Positions 1-9,350 of a stretch of DNA of 64,000 bases are shown piece after piece; the stretch's first letter is position 1; each line of letters starts with the position of its first letter. Source of the DNA: Phytohabitans rumicis (lineage in GTDB: Bacteria > Actinomycetota > Actinomycetes > Mycobacteriales > Micromonosporaceae); contig NZ_BLPG01000001.1 in NCBI RefSeq assembly GCF_011764445.1, positions 1,426,001 to 1,490,000 of the forward strand. The letters are read 5' to 3'. Below the pieces are notes generated by a model. It did no database searches and was not told the origin of the DNA. It saw only the letters and a program-made list of their open reading frames with translations. The position numbers were made by a program, and so were the translations under genes.

Positions 1-1171
1 GAAGACGTCGATCTGCTATTACCTGCGGTCATTGTTGTGGCTGGCAGGCTGGACGCCGGGCCTTACGGTGTCGCCACATGTAGTCGCTGTCAACGATCGG
101 ATCCAGATCGGTGATGGTCCGGTCGAGGCCGACGACATGCTACAAAACCTCGGTATCTTCTTGGGCCAACTGCCCCGCGACGTTCGAAACACCATTACCT
201 ACCTTGACCTGATGATGGCCTTCGCGTGGTGGATGTTTGCCCGTGCGAAGGTCGATTGCGCCGTCGTCGAGGTGGGTGTGGGCGGTCTCCACGATCGAAC
301 TAACTTCCTCGCCGCTACGGGCAAAGTGTGTGTCATCGGCGATATCGGCCTTGATCATGTTGGCGTGCTAGGCCACTCGCTCGCCGAGATCGCGGTCCAC
401 AAGGCAGGTATCATCAAGCGGGGATGTCATGTGGTAGCGCTAGAACAACATCCAGTGGCGATGTCGGTCATCTCCTCGGCGGCTGCAACTCGCGACGCTA
501 CGGTCGAATACGTGGATGGGGCCGGCAGTGCTCCTGCCGGGCTGCCGGCCTTCCAGCGGCGTAACTGGGCGCTGGCGACTGCTGCATATCGGCACATGGC
601 GAGCGTTCATAGGCTCCCGAAACTCTCACCAGGTACCCTCGCTTCCGTCGCGCTCGACCAACCGCCAGGGCGGATGGAACGATGGCAATTGGGTGGTCGC
701 GAGCTGGTGCTGGACGGCGCGCACAATCCTCAAAAGATGGGAGCCTTGCGTAGACACTTGACCAGCAGCTCACGTGCTCGGAGGAACATCGTCGCGAATA
801 TGGTCCAAAGTACAGGCGGCCGGATCGCTGACACGTGCGCTGAGCTGGCGCAATTCGGCGATCATGTCATCGTTCCAAGCTTCCAGTCGACGCCGGTTCC
901 GGTTAAGAGGTCAGTGTCCGCAACGGAGTTCGCGAACATCGCGCTGTCCAAAGGCGTGCCATCGGCCGAGCCCGTTGAGGACACCGAGGAGGCGCTGTGC
1001 CGGGCGCTCGACGCATCTGCTCCGGTCGTGGTCACCGGTTCCCTCTATCTGGTTAGCCAGGCCCGAAACGTATTGATGCGGTGGGGGGCGAGCCTTGCAA
1101 CTCGCGACAGGAGCCCTGTGCACTCCGCCGTATCTGGTGACCGCATCCGTTCGACACCCGTGTTGCGATGA
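1..1171 (+). CDS. Mur ligase / FolC-like ATP-dependent ligase, 5' truncated by window edge
   Basis: The reading frame is open from the first bases of the window, so the start lies upstream. The first visible residues (KTSICYYLRSLLWLAGW) align with the end of the FolC P-loop (GTNGKGST type) and the helix after it, followed by SPH and an NDRI motif as in folylpolyglutamate synthases. VEVGVGGLHDRTN and the later IGLDHVGVLG and HKAGIIK match the Mur ligase/FolC central domain, and LDGAHNPQKM matches the C-terminal domain. The family joins an amino acid such as glutamate to an acyl acceptor using ATP. The stop overlaps the next gene's start (ATGA), so it is probably translationally coupled to the amidotransferase. 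The pairing suggests a specialised pathway rather than housekeeping folate synthesis; the substrate is unknown. Confidence 0.8.
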   Translation, partial: KTSICYYLRSLLWLAGWTPGLTVSPHVVAVNDRIQIGDGPVEADDMLQNLGIFLGQLPRDVRNTITYLDLMMAFAWWMFARAKVDCAVVEVGVGGLHDRTNFLAATGKVCVIGDIGLDHVGVLGHSLAEIAVHKAGIIKRGCHVVALEQHPVAMSVISSAAATRDATVEYVDGAGSAPAGLPAFQRRNWALATAAYRHMASVHRLPKLSPGTLASVALDQPPGRMERWQLGGRELVLDGAHNPQKMGALRRHLTSSSRARRNIVANMVQSTGGRIADTCAELAQFGDHVIVPSFQSTPVPVKRSVSATEFANIALSKGVPSAEPVEDTEEALCRALDASAPVVVTGSLYLVSQARNVLMRWGASLATRDRSPVHSAVSGDRIRSTPVLR

Positions 1172-1794
1172 ACCCAGAACACACATATCCGATCGTTGGC
1201 GTGACCCAACGGGCCTTCCGCCCGACGCAAACCCAGTATGAGCGTCGAGACGGTCTGGACATCCGCTGGCATCATTTTCTCCAGGCGGTCGAGGCGATCT
1301 GTCTGCCGCTGCCAAACGACCCGTCGATCGCGGTACGGCACGCATTACGCTTTGGCGTACAAGCTCTTGTGTTCTCTGGCGGTGAGGCGATTGCTCCATG
1401 CGATGGGCAGTCGCCCGCACGTGACGCCACGGAGGGCGCCCTCCTGGCGTGGGCGCTTCACAACGCCACCCCGATAGTCGGCGTTTGCCGCGGTATGCAG
1501 TTCTTACTCGACTACTTCGGCGGGAAATTGCGACGGGTCGACGGGCATCTTGGTGTCGATCACACGATGTTGATCAACGGAGTTGCGAGGGACGTGCGTT
1601 GCCACCACCGCTGGGGAGCCTATGACGCGCCGTCAGGTTTTGAGGTACTCACGCGGGCAGGCAGTGTCATCGAACAGGTCAGGCATGTGTCGTATCCTAT
1701 CACCGGGATGATGTGGCATCCGGAACGGCGGCCAGTCTTTGACCATCGGGATGTTCTTCTTATGCGCGTCGCACTCGGGCTCGACCGAGGCTGA
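1168..1794 (+). CDS. Class I glutamine amidotransferase (peptidase C26 / PuuD-like)
   Basis: A 208-residue protein with a nucleophile elbow VGVCRGMQ (Cys107) and the His-x-Glu of the triad in MMWHPERR (His184, Glu186), as in gamma-glutamyl-GABA hydrolase and related class I amidotransferases. The family hydrolyses a gamma-glutamyl amide bond or supplies ammonia from glutamine. The ATG overlaps the stop of the Mur ligase-like gene by one base pair step (ATGA). The pair may act in sequence: the ligase adds gamma-glutamate and this enzyme removes or uses it. A similar hydrolase (Cj1417) acts on gamma-glutamyl-CDP-amidate in Campylobacter; the resemblance here is from motifs only, so the substrate is not assigned. 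Confidence 0.8.
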   Translation: MNPEHTYPIVGVTQRAFRPTQTQYERRDGLDIRWHHFLQAVEAICLPLPNDPSIAVRHALRFGVQALVFSGGEAIAPCDGQSPARDATEGALLAWALHNATPIVGVCRGMQFLLDYFGGKLRRVDGHLGVDHTMLINGVARDVRCHHRWGAYDAPSGFEVLTRAGSVIEQVRHVSYPITGMMWHPERRPVFDHRDVLLMRVALGLDRG

Positions 1795-1834
1795 TACTTT
1801 GGGTCTACGAATTAGACATACATCGGGGTGGTAC

Positions 1835-2218
1835 ATGAAGTTGTTCTCCCGACCGATCATCCTCGCGGTGGCTGGCGTCGTTACCACGACAGCGCTGGCC
1901 GTGGTCGTCAATGTGTGGACGGACAGTTGGAACTGGATCGCGCTAGTGGCGCTCCTGGGACTGGTGGTAACTGCCACTGTCCTGGCAGTGATGACTGGAA
2001 CGACCGCACGGCCAGCAAAGACGACCGTAATTCAGTCGGCCAGCAAGGGTGGCCGGATCTCCGACGGCGTCATCCGCGCCATGCGCGAGGCTGACGTCGA
2101 AGAACATGCGACGAACGAGGGGGTAATACGACGCTCCAAGATCGATGCGGACAACGCCACTGTCCGACGAACGAGTGACGGCGGCGTCATCGAGGGCGGC
2201 ACCCTTGAGGCTAGCTGA
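1835..2218 (+). CDS. Small membrane protein of unknown function
   Basis: A 127-residue protein. I chose the ATG at 1835 because it has a GGGGTGG-like ribosome binding site just upstream and avoids overlap with the amidotransferase; an in-frame upstream start at 1739 would overlap it. The N-terminal half has two hydrophobic segments (about residues 7-25 and 30-50) separated by a short polar turn with tryptophans. The C-terminal half is soluble and has a loose repeat of the form ISDGVI, EGVI, GGVIEGGTL, suggesting a short beta-rich stack. I do not recognise the family. It is convergent with the ATPase/TPR gene, whose stop is only a few bases away; whether they cooperate is unknown. Confidence 0.6.
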   Translation: MKLFSRPIILAVAGVVTTTALAVVVNVWTDSWNWIALVALLGLVVTATVLAVMTGTTARPAKTTVIQSASKGGRISDGVIRAMREADVEEHATNEGVIRRSKIDADNATVRRTSDGGVIEGGTLEAS

Positions 2219-2222
2219 CCGG

Positions 2223-4751
2223 TCACGTCTGCGGTTGTGGGCCGCAGCCGGTCGCCCATAGGTTCTGTACGTACGTCGCAACTCGTCGCCGCAGGTCCTC
2301 GCTGCGCGACTCGGTGAGCAGACGCTCGGCCGTCGTTTCTGCCTCCTTGAGGCCGACCGCGTTAATCTTTGCCATAGCGAACCAGCGACTGTAGGCCGCA
2401 CGCGCCTCACCGAGTCGTCCGTCGACCCGCCGGTATGCCTCAATCGCCTGCCCATACCACTCGGCTGCCACGGCTGCCTCCCGTTGGCCGATAGCCGCAT
2501 CGCCAAGTCCGCGCAACACGCGCGCTCGTCCGAGGAGCCCGCCGGTTCGATCGAAAATCTGCAACGCGGCGTCATAGTGCTCCGCTGCTCGCTCGAGCTC
2601 CCCCAAGCCAATAAGGGCGTCTGCGTACAGCACCAGAGTATTCGCCTCGTGGTGCGGGCTGCCAACCGATCGGCACAGGGCGAGTGCCTGCTCAAGCCAC
2701 GCCAACGCCTGGCCGTACGTCCGCTGCCCACTGTGGAGCTCGCCAAGCGCGTTGAGGGTTCGGGCCCTTTCGAGCAGATCGCCGGCCTTCTCCAACTGCG
2801 ACAAGGCCGCCCGGAAACGCTCCTCTGCCACCTTCAGGTCTCCTTGCTGCAACGCGACCCGGCCCAGCGAGCGCAGCGTCTTCCCGTACCGCAGGTGATG
2901 CCCGTGGAGTCTGGCAATTTCCAGAGCCTCCTCGTACAGCGTCGTAGCCTGTTCGACCCGGCGCTGGCGCCGAGCGATATCCCCGAGAGACACCAACGCG
3001 CCCATGCGCTCCTCAACCTGCCCGAGCCGCTCCGCCACCTCCAGCTCGGCCCGGTAGTGCCGCTCCGCCTGATCAAGGTCGCCAACCCTCACCGCGATAT
3101 CGCCGAGCAGTTCGAGGGTGGCCGCCCGCCAGGTTGCATCGTTTCCGTCAAGACGCCCGATCGCGTTGGCGAGTAGCTGCGCGGCCTCGGGCAGGTGGCC
3201 CTGGTGAAATGCGATTCGTCCGGCGGCCTGCTCAGCATGGCCAACAATCTCTGGCGCCGTACGGGCGAGCCGGCCCACAACCTCAGGTGCAAGCAAGACG
3301 CTAGTAAGTGCCAGCACACTGCCAACCTTGTACGTCTCCAACGCTGAGCGCACACGGTCGCTCCACAACACCGCCAATGACATGTCGCCCGCAGCGAACC
3401 GGTGGTAAGTCTCCTCCAGGAAGGCCCCCTGAGCCGCGAAGTAGTGCGCGGCACGGTGGTGCAAAAGGTCGAGCTTCGTAGGTTCGTCGTGGCTTAGGTA
3501 CTCCAGCACGGCAACCCGCACCAGCTCGTGAACACGATTGTCCCGCCCACCGTCGACGCCGTACGAGGTCCGAACGAAGGATTGCTCAAGGAAGTCCGCG
3601 TACCAATGCGGATCGGTCAACGCTACGTCGTCAGCGAGCATGAATTCGATCGCCTCTTTCCGCACTGACCGCAGGGTCGCCGCCGCGAGGACGACCGCCC
3701 GCCGGTCAGCTGCCAACCTGCGCAGGAACTCCTGTGGCAGCCACTCACCGGCGAGCCGATTTCGGGACGCGGCAGCCAGCCACGCCTCCGAGATGTCCTC
3801 GCCGCGCTCCTGCTGGAGATCCGCCATCAGGCTTGTCCAAACAGGCACGCCGCGACAGTAGTCGTAGATCGCATCGGCGACGCCGGCCGCATCGATGCCT
3901 CGCCGGCGCAGGTACGCCCTGCTGTCCTCCCGGGTCCACTCGGTCAGCTCGACAGAGCGCACCTCGATCGATGTCGGGATCCGCACATCCTCACGGCCCG
4001 CGAGGACGATCTTGAGGTCCGGGACAGCCAGGCACAGCTGCGGGATTAGCTCGGCCACGAACCAATGCCGCACGGCCATCGTCGCCGGATCCATGACTGT
4101 GCTGTCATCGAGGTAACGCAGACGTTCCGTGGTATCGAAAAGCAGCACGACATTACGGCTTGGCAGACGGCGTACTGCTCGGGTCATAGCGGTCAGAAGG
4201 CCCCTGCGATAACTGGTCTGTTCGGAGAGGGTGCGCCGGCCATCTGTAGCGACCTTGATGGTCGAGCCGCTGATCTGCCCTCCCGTCTGGGCGTTCAAGG
4301 CGACGGATACCGTGTGCTGAGATGCCGCGCGGCGAACGCGACGTACCTGGCGGACAAAGCGGGCATGGCGGAACCTACACTTGATGCGACGAAAGCCCCC
4401 CGCGTCGAGCAGGACCTCGCTGATTCGGTGGACAACGACTTCCACCAGTTCAAACGAGGCCGCCCGTCGGTCATCGAAGTCGAGCAGCCCATCGAGATCT
4501 ATCAACACTCGTCGCTGGCCGGGCGGCGCCGAACGCACGAGTTGTCGCAATAGAGTCGATTTTCCCTGCCCTGCCAAGCCCCAGAAGATGAGTACCCTGC
4601 AGCGATCTTGGGTTGCGAACTGCGCAAACGCATCGAGGGCGGACTCGCGATCAGTGAACGCGTCGTCGCCGGTACCCTGGCGTTGGGTAGGTACCCCCAC
4701 ACGCATAGTTTTGCATGCTCGAATACCGAGTAACAGATTGCCGCCGCGCAT
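2223..4751 (-). CDS. Large P-loop ATPase with C-terminal TPR repeats (STAND-like)
   Basis: An 842-residue protein with a Walker A motif GLAGQGKST at residues 58-66 and a Walker B-like VVLLFD at 201-206, followed by a winged-helix-like stretch. From about residue 500 to 800 it has repeated helical pairs of TPR type (for example RIAFHQGHLPEAAQLLANAI and ALNALGELHSGQRTYGQALA). This layout fits STAND/NB-ARC or AAA-type signalling ATPases, which in actinomycetes serve as transcriptional regulators or defence sensors. No DNA-binding or effector domain is obvious at the N-terminus, which has only about 55 residues before the P-loop. An in-frame ATG at 4706 is an alternative start. It sits beside the CRISPR locus, but a defence role is inference. 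Confidence 0.75.
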   Translation of the reverse strand: MRGGNLLLGIRACKTMRVGVPTQRQGTGDDAFTDRESALDAFAQFATQDRCRVLIFWGLAGQGKSTLLRQLVRSAPPGQRRVLIDLDGLLDFDDRRAASFELVEVVVHRISEVLLDAGGFRRIKCRFRHARFVRQVRRVRRAASQHTVSVALNAQTGGQISGSTIKVATDGRRTLSEQTSYRRGLLTAMTRAVRRLPSRNVVLLFDTTERLRYLDDSTVMDPATMAVRHWFVAELIPQLCLAVPDLKIVLAGREDVRIPTSIEVRSVELTEWTREDSRAYLRRRGIDAAGVADAIYDYCRGVPVWTSLMADLQQERGEDISEAWLAAASRNRLAGEWLPQEFLRRLAADRRAVVLAAATLRSVRKEAIEFMLADDVALTDPHWYADFLEQSFVRTSYGVDGGRDNRVHELVRVAVLEYLSHDEPTKLDLLHHRAAHYFAAQGAFLEETYHRFAAGDMSLAVLWSDRVRSALETYKVGSVLALTSVLLAPEVVGRLARTAPEIVGHAEQAAGRIAFHQGHLPEAAQLLANAIGRLDGNDATWRAATLELLGDIAVRVGDLDQAERHYRAELEVAERLGQVEERMGALVSLGDIARRQRRVEQATTLYEEALEIARLHGHHLRYGKTLRSLGRVALQQGDLKVAEERFRAALSQLEKAGDLLERARTLNALGELHSGQRTYGQALAWLEQALALCRSVGSPHHEANTLVLYADALIGLGELERAAEHYDAALQIFDRTGGLLGRARVLRGLGDAAIGQREAAVAAEWYGQAIEAYRRVDGRLGEARAAYSRWFAMAKINAVGLKEAETTAERLLTESRSEDLRRRVATYVQNLWATGCGPQPQT

Positions 4752-4862
4752 GACAGCGCACAGGAGTCAGCCAGCGGGCGGTGTCAAGGGTCAGGACGAA
4801 GCGGCTCTGGCACGGTCTCGATGATCCGGGCGGTCGATGGTAGATCATGCCTCGTATCCATA

Positions 4863-5204
4863 GTGGAGCTTCCTGCGGTCTTCTTCCCGCGCCTGTCCGG
4901 GCTGCGTATCACGAACGTGCTGGCCAGGGGTGCGACGGTGCGAGTGCACGCCGAGACGAGCAGCGCCGCGGTGAGGTGTCCGGACTGTGCGACGCTGTCG
5001 CGGCGGGTGCACAGCCGGTACGAGCGGCGGCTGCTGGACGGTGCGGTCGCTGGCCGGGAGACCGTGCTGCACCTGCGCGTACGCCGGTTCTTCTGCACGT
5101 TCATCGGCTGTGTGCGCCGGATCTTCGCCGAGCAGATCGACGGCCTGACCGTGCGGCATGGCCGGTACAGCGAGCTGGCCAGGCGGATATTGAAGGCCGT
5201 CGCG
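4863..5204 (+). pseudogene. ISL3-family transposase, N-terminal fragment
   Basis: Reading from a GTG at 4863, about 114 codons match the start of ISL3 transposases: the PRLSGLRI start, a zinc-binding CPDC at residues 39-42, then RVHSRYERRLLDG, the second cysteine pair in FFCTFIGC, and EQIDGLTVRHGRYSELARRIL. The match stops after LKAVAW. The remaining three-quarters, including the catalytic DDE region, is missing. The next bases, TGGTCC at 5205-5210, are the last six bases of a CRISPR repeat, so the fragment is joined to the array inside a repeat. I see no terminal inverted repeats. It is a dead remnant. Confidence 0.8.
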
Positions 5205-8200
5205 TGGTCCAGAACGCCCCGCACGCGGCCATTTCGACCTCGCCTGCTCCCCGCGCACGCGGGGGTGGTCCCGCGACGCCGCTGCAATACCCGTCTGTGA
5301 CGCTCTGCTCCCGCGCACGCGGGGGTGGTCCCGTCGGCCACGGCGTCGGCGCAGGCTGTCTGAGCTGCTCCCCGCGCACGCGGGGGTGGTCCCGAGCGCG
5401 AGGCGAGCGCGTGGATCGATGCTCACTGCTCCCCGCGCACGCGGGGGTGGTCCGCGGTGCGGGTCCTCGACTTCGGCGACCAGCTCTGCTCCCCGCGCAC
5501 GCGGGGGTGGTCCCCAGGGCCACTGGGTTTCCAGCGCGCGGACGAGCTGCTCCCCGCGCACGCGGGGGTGGTCCCGAGTTCCAGCGTCCATGTACGTGCG
5601 GTGCCCGCTGCTCCCCGCGCACGCGGGGTGGTCCCGGGATCGGCGGGTTCGGGTCGCCGCCAGTGTCCTGCTCCCCGCGCACGCGGGGGTGGTCCCTCGC
5701 CAAGCACGCCTCCGGGCTGCTCGGCTTGCTGCTCCCCGCGCACGCGGGGGTGGTCCCATGGCTGGAATGGGTCCACCACCCAAGCCGGACTGCTCCCCGC
5801 GCACGCGGGGGTGGTCCCCTCTCGCGGCCTCGCGCCGCGGTCGGATCGACCTGCTCCCCGCGCACGCTGGGGTGGTCCCCGCCAATGTCACCCTAGGGGA
5901 GTGGTTGCGGTCTGCTCCCCGCGCACGCGGGGGTGGTCCCCTCATGGCGACGCACGGACCGTCCGATGCGGACCTGCTCCCCGCGCACGCGGGGGTGGTC
6001 CCCGGGCGGATGGGCAGCCGTACGTCCCGGTAGCCTGCTCCCCGCGCACGCGGGGTGGTCCCCGTTCCGCCTCGGCCGTGCAGGGCGGCCAGGTCTGCTC
6101 CCGCGCACGCGGGGGTGGTCCGGAGTTGATGGAATCGGCCAGCCACTTGATTAGCTGCTCCCCGCGAACGCGGGGGTGGTCCGGTCGCGCCGAACGTCCG
6201 CGCGGCCGGGATCGCCTGCTCCCCGCGCACGCGGGGGTGGTCCCCGGAGGTGCGGCGCTGCCCGTCCAGCGCACCACTGCTCCCCGCGCACGCGGGGGTG
6301 GTCCGGGCTGCCGGCGATGCCCCGGAGACGAAGACCCTGCTCCCCGCGCACGCGGGGGTGGTCCCCGTCTCGCTGCCCGGCTGGGCGACACGCCAATCTG
6401 CTCCCCGCGCACGCGGGGGTGGTCCTCGCAGGCCAGCAGTGGACCCGGCCCTGGGCGTCTGCTCCCCGCGCACGCGGGGGTGGTCCTTGGGGCCCGAATT
6501 CCTGGAAGCGTGGGGGTATCTGCTCCCCGCGCACGCGGGGTGGTCCCTTCCTCGGCGCCACCGACGGACTCGCCGACCCCTGCTCCCTGCGCACGCGGGG
6601 GTGGTCCCACCGACACGAGCATCGTGGGGTGGCACCTCATCTGCTCCCCGCGCACGCGGGGGTGGTCCGGCCAACGCCGTCCAGCAGGAAGCGCGCGGCC
6701 TCTGCTCCCCGCGCACGCGGGGGTGGTCCCCGAAGTCGGTCTTCGCGCCGTTGCGGTTGCAGCTGCTCCCCGCGCACGCGGGGGTGGTCCTCGGTCGGGC
6801 CGTTGACCGCGTCATCGAGCCATCTGCTCCCCGCGCACGCGGGGGTGGTCCGGACAGCCGAAGGTGTGGGGCAACGGACTCGACCTGCTCCCCGCGCACG
6901 CGGGGGTGGTCCCCGGCGCCCCAGCGCGTGCTTCGCGAGTTGAACCTGCTCCCCGCGCACGCGGGGGTGGTCCCTAGGGAGCCCAAAGGTGGAGCACAGA
7001 GAGCCTCTGCTCCCCGCGCACGCGGGGGTGGTCCCGCGGCCCGGAACGGCGCGGTGATGATGCCGGCCTGCTCCCCGCGCACGCGGGGGTGGTCCCGCCC
7101 AGGACTTCTGGTTAGGGGTGAGGAACTTCGCCTGCTCCCCCGCGCACGCGGGGGTGGTCCCGTCGCGCGCGCTTCCTCCGCTGCCCCGCTTCCTGCTCCC
7201 CGCGCACGCGGGGTTGGTCCCATGAACCCAATGTGCAGATGCATATTCAGTCCCTGCTCCCCGCGCACGCGGGGTTGGTCCCGTGGTCTCCGATCTCCGC
7301 ATGGCAACCTTCCTCTGCTCCCCACGCACGCGGGGTTGGTCCCCTGACCATCTCGGATCCGACGGTCACGCCTTCCTGCTCCCCGCGCACGCGGGGTTGG
7401 TCCCCCGCAGCGGTTCACGGTAAGCAGCGACGCGGTCTGCTCCCCGTGCACGCGGGGTTGGTCCGTGTCCACCCTGCACGCGATCGTCTCCCGCCTGCTG
7501 CTCCCCGCGCACGCGGGGTTGGTCCCAAGGCTCCGTGGCTGGCCAAGGCCGACGAGATCTGCTCCCCGCGCACGCGGGGTTGGTCCCGAGGCGTCGGCCC
7601 ACGTCTGGAAGATGACCGACTGCTCCCCGCGCACGCGGGGTTGGTCCCCCCTAGCGCCCGGCTCTCTACCCCCCGACCGCTGCTCCCCGCGCACGCGGGG
7701 TTGGTCCCTGTCCGCGTGAGCTGGGAAAAGTCGCCATCGGCGTCCTGCTCCCCGCGCACGCGGGGTTGGTCCCGACACCTGGCGGGGCCTGTCCTCGGCC
7801 GGTGTCTGCTCCCCGCGCACGCGGGGTTGGTCCCGAACCTGCCGGGGACCACCAACTGGCCCATCCTGCTCCTGAGCACGCGGGGTTGGTCCCGAGCCCA
7901 CCCGGATGTTCAATGTTGGTGCCATCTGCTCCCCGCGCACGCGGGTTGGTCCCCCGTTCGCCAGCTCCTCCCGCTGCGCCTTCTCCTGCTCCCCGCGCAC
8001 GCGGGGTTGGTCCCCGTGGATCGCGGCCGACTGGCTGCGCCTGCACCTGCTCCCCGCGCACGCGGGGTTGGTCCCCCGCACAAGACCCACGGGCACTTCC
8101 AGGTGTACTGCTCCCCGCGCACGCGGGGTGAGTCCCGAGACAGCGCCAAGCGCGTGCTTGAACAGCAGCTGCTCCCCGCGCACGCGGGGTTGGTCCGGCC

Positions 8201-9350
8201 GCGGCCCGGGCCAAGGTGGACAAGGCCCGCTGCGCCCCGCGCACGCGGGGTTGGTCCCTACTCGCCGTAGGCGAGGATGGGCCCGGCGCGCTGCTCCCCG
8301 CGCACGCGGGGTTGGTCCCTCGGGGAACTTCTTCGATCTGGTGCTGGACGCTTGCTCCCCGCGCACGCGGGTTGGTCCCGGAGCGGCTTGCTGGCGCCGC
8401 CGAGGCGGCGTCTGCTCCCTGCGCACGCGGGGTTGGTCCCAGCCTCGGTGGCTCCAACGGCATGATGCGGCTCTGCTCCCCGCGCACGCGGGGTTGGTCC
8501 CGGGTCTCATCGGAAGTATTTCTTCGCATTTCCCTGTTCCCCGCGCACGCGGGGTTGGTCCAGTTGCTCCTGCTCGCCCAGCATGAACATGTCGCTGGTC
8601 CCCGCGCACGCGGGGTTGGTCCCCGTCCCCGTGGCGGTCACGACCTTGACGGGGGCTGCCCCCGCGCACGCGGGGTTGGTCCCTCGCCCTGGTGGCGGTT
8701 CAGCTCGATCCGAACTGCTCCCCGCGCACGCGGGGTGGTCCCGCTACAAGCGGCGCGTACGCACCGCCCTGTACCTGCTCCCCGCGCACGCGGGGGTGGT
8801 CCCGTTGTGGGCACACCTCGTAATGGACCGGAGCGCTGCTCCCCGGCGCACGCGGGGGTGATCCGTGGCACAGCCGATCGCGGAGGTCCCGGGTCATCTG
8901 CTCCCCGCGCACGCGGGGGTGGTCCCTCGTCTTCGACATCCTGGAGTGCGACCCAGCCCTGCTCCCCGCGCACGCGGGGGTGGTCCCTTTCGCGGGGAAC
9001 GGCTCGTTTCTGGTCCCCTGCTCCCCGCGCACGCGGGGGTGGTCCCGCGGCAGCCAGGTCACGGCCCGCCTCGCGTAGCTGCTCCCCGCGCACGCGGGGG
9101 TGGTCCTGGGGCGGCCGAATCGTCGCATTCAAGAACGGCGTGCTCCCCGCGCTCGCGGGGGTGGCCTCTAGCGACCCGAATCACACGGTTAGTCCGATTG
9201 GCGCTCCCCGCGCTCGCGGGGGCGGTCCCCGAAGACGCGCAACCACTCGTGGCCGAAGGAGTGCTCCCCGCGCTCGCGGGGGTGGTCCCCGGGCCTGGCT
9301 CGGGCGAGTGGTGCGGTACCTCCGCTCCCACACACACGGGGTGATCCCAC
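5205..9350 (+). CRISPR. Type I-E-like CRISPR array, about 68 repeats, leader end lost
   Basis: The repeat is 28 nt and recurs every 61 bp on average. It begins CTGCTCCCC, has the hairpin core CCCCGCGCACGCGGGG and ends TGGTCC; a 29th base is usually C but is G, T or A in a minority. The first whole repeat starts at 5244 and the last recognisable, degenerate one near 9322. Spacers are about 33 nt and all look unique by eye; one, at 7709-7744, is 36 nt. Compared with the known E. coli I-E repeat orientation, transcription runs on the plus strand, so the leader should lie left of 5244. Instead there is a 33-nt spacer (5211-5243), a six-base repeat stub, then the ISL3 fragment. Degenerate repeats from 9140 onward mark the old, leader-distal end. 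Repeat variants occur in blocks. No cas genes are present in the window, so activity depends on Cas proteins encoded elsewhere. Confidence 0.97.

Noticed and set aside
4800-4862. Terminal inverted repeat of the ISL3 element
   Set aside because: No convincing pair can be found because the right end is missing.
4845-8669. A 1274-codon minus-strand open frame and several long plus-strand frames across the CRISPR array
   Set aside because: They are low-complexity translations of the repeat (cycling RARGA, RVRGEQ and TPACAGS motifs). Such frames arise because the repeat-spacer unit lacks stops; they are not proteins.
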